From Dendrophyllia cribrosa (lineage: Eukaryota > Cnidaria > Anthozoa > Scleractinia > Dendrophylliidae), in assembly GCA_024195265.1 (NCBI GenBank), contig JAJLRJ010000011.1:19402927-19466926 (forward strand): a stretch of 64,000 nucleotides of DNA. Direction: 5' to 3'. This document shows, piece after piece, positions 63,353 through 64,000 of the stretch. Both the position numbers and the translations under genes were made by a program. The notes under the pieces are model-generated. The model worked only from the letters and a program-made list of their open reading frames with translations, was not told where the DNA came from and made no database searches. Within the stretch, counting starts at the first letter, position 1. Each line of letters begins with the position of its first letter.

Positions 63353-63675
63353 AGAACGGTTTTCAATTGAGTGTCGTTAAACCAAAACCAAAGTAATCCT
63401 CTGGCCAATCACAACAGAGACAGATAATCCAATGGACCAATCACAACAGAGACAGACAATCCAATGGACCAATCAGAACTCGAAGCAAATTCATGTAGCC
63501 GACACCAAGCGCGGAGAAAGGCGCACAAGCATGTCAGGATTGGTTATGGCTTTTCTCTTGATTGGTTAAGAAGGTGGCGCGAGATTTGTTAGCCAATCAC
63601 AAACCACAAACCGTAACAATGCAAAACCAAAGCATTTGCGAAATTACTTTCCATACTCAATTGAAAACCGTTCTG
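63353..63675. mobile_element. 323-bp TIR element with 32-bp CCAAT-containing tandem repeats
   Basis: AGAACGGTTTTCAATTGAGT at the left returns inverted at the right end (63655-63675). Inside, two 32-bp units start CCAATCACAACAGAGACAGA (63402, 63434) and a partial third follows. The element lies in the intron after exon L; nothing is recognised between 63676 and 64000. Confidence 0.75.
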
Positions 63676-64000
63676 TATATACATGTATAGACATTTACTT
63701 TGTGAGGACACTGTAATTACAATATGCATTATTAACTACAATGGTGGACAAAAGCCTTGGGTTAAATTCTAATTTCCGTTATCTCTATGTATGCGCGGAA
63801 GAAAAACCCTTCTTTTTGGAACACCGGAAAGAATAAAGGTTGTTGTTTCTACTTTGTCCACGTTTACGAATAACTTTGGTATAACTAGTGCAAGTATTTA
63901 AAAAAAATGCCGCAAATCTGAATTGAAAATCAATCTAGCGTGATTTCAAACATGACCTGTTAATGAACAGCATTCTTTGTGCTCAAGTGCATCCATCCAA

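Overview
The window is eukaryotic, from a transposon-rich, AT-rich animal genome, most probably a cnidarian and perhaps a stony coral. This rests on a split polycystin-1-like gene with long introns, TTAGGG-type interstitial telomere repeats, and a mix of DIRS-like, L1/Tx1-like, CR1-like and RTE-like retroelements with many MITEs. The species is an inference, because no database search was possible.

One host gene runs along the + strand through the whole window. I assembled 12 exons (1-136, 400-538, 4071-4424, 7330-7383, 12956-13330, 42871-43279, 43735-44311, 46200-46376, 53984-54109, 57199-57381, 60146-60394, 62463-63188). Their splice phases all agree, giving 3,504 coding bases or 1,168 codons. 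The gene is open at both ends. It encodes the extracellular part of a polycystin-1-like (PKD1L) membrane protein: F5/8 type C (discoidin) domain, Thr/Ser-rich stalk, uromodulin-type D8C domain, REJ region, and a GAIN domain ending in the first half of the GPS motif. The GPS cleavage site, PLAT domain and 11 membrane segments must lie past the right edge.

The rest of the window is intron filled with repeats. From left to right: TIR elements and half of a diverged segmental duplication (3.1-6.8 kb, matching 40.1-42.8 kb); LINE and hAT remnants (8-12 kb); a 6.6-kb 23-bp minisatellite (13.8-20.4 kb) in the 3' tail of a minus-strand L1/Tx1-like LINE (to 23.5 kb); further LINE 3' ends (24.4-25.9 kb); a broken, intron-containing gene with an XPG/FEN-like nuclease fold (27.3-31.5 kb) abutting tail-to-tail a decayed minus-strand DIRS-like element (31.5-34.8 kb); a 1.7-kb palindrome (35.7-37.4 kb); a Myb/SANT-like ORF between direct repeats (37.7-39.2 kb); then hAT, RTE-like and L1/Tx1-like pieces between the later exons.

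The most noteworthy points are: the minisatellite, in register for 288 units with two C/T sites giving four unit types and a likely seed in the 3' UTR of a related LINE at 59.8 kb; the domain architecture and twin furin-like sites of the polycystin-like protein; and three transposon insertions whose boundaries are fixed by the empty site in the other copy of the duplication. No tRNA, rRNA or CRISPR array was seen.
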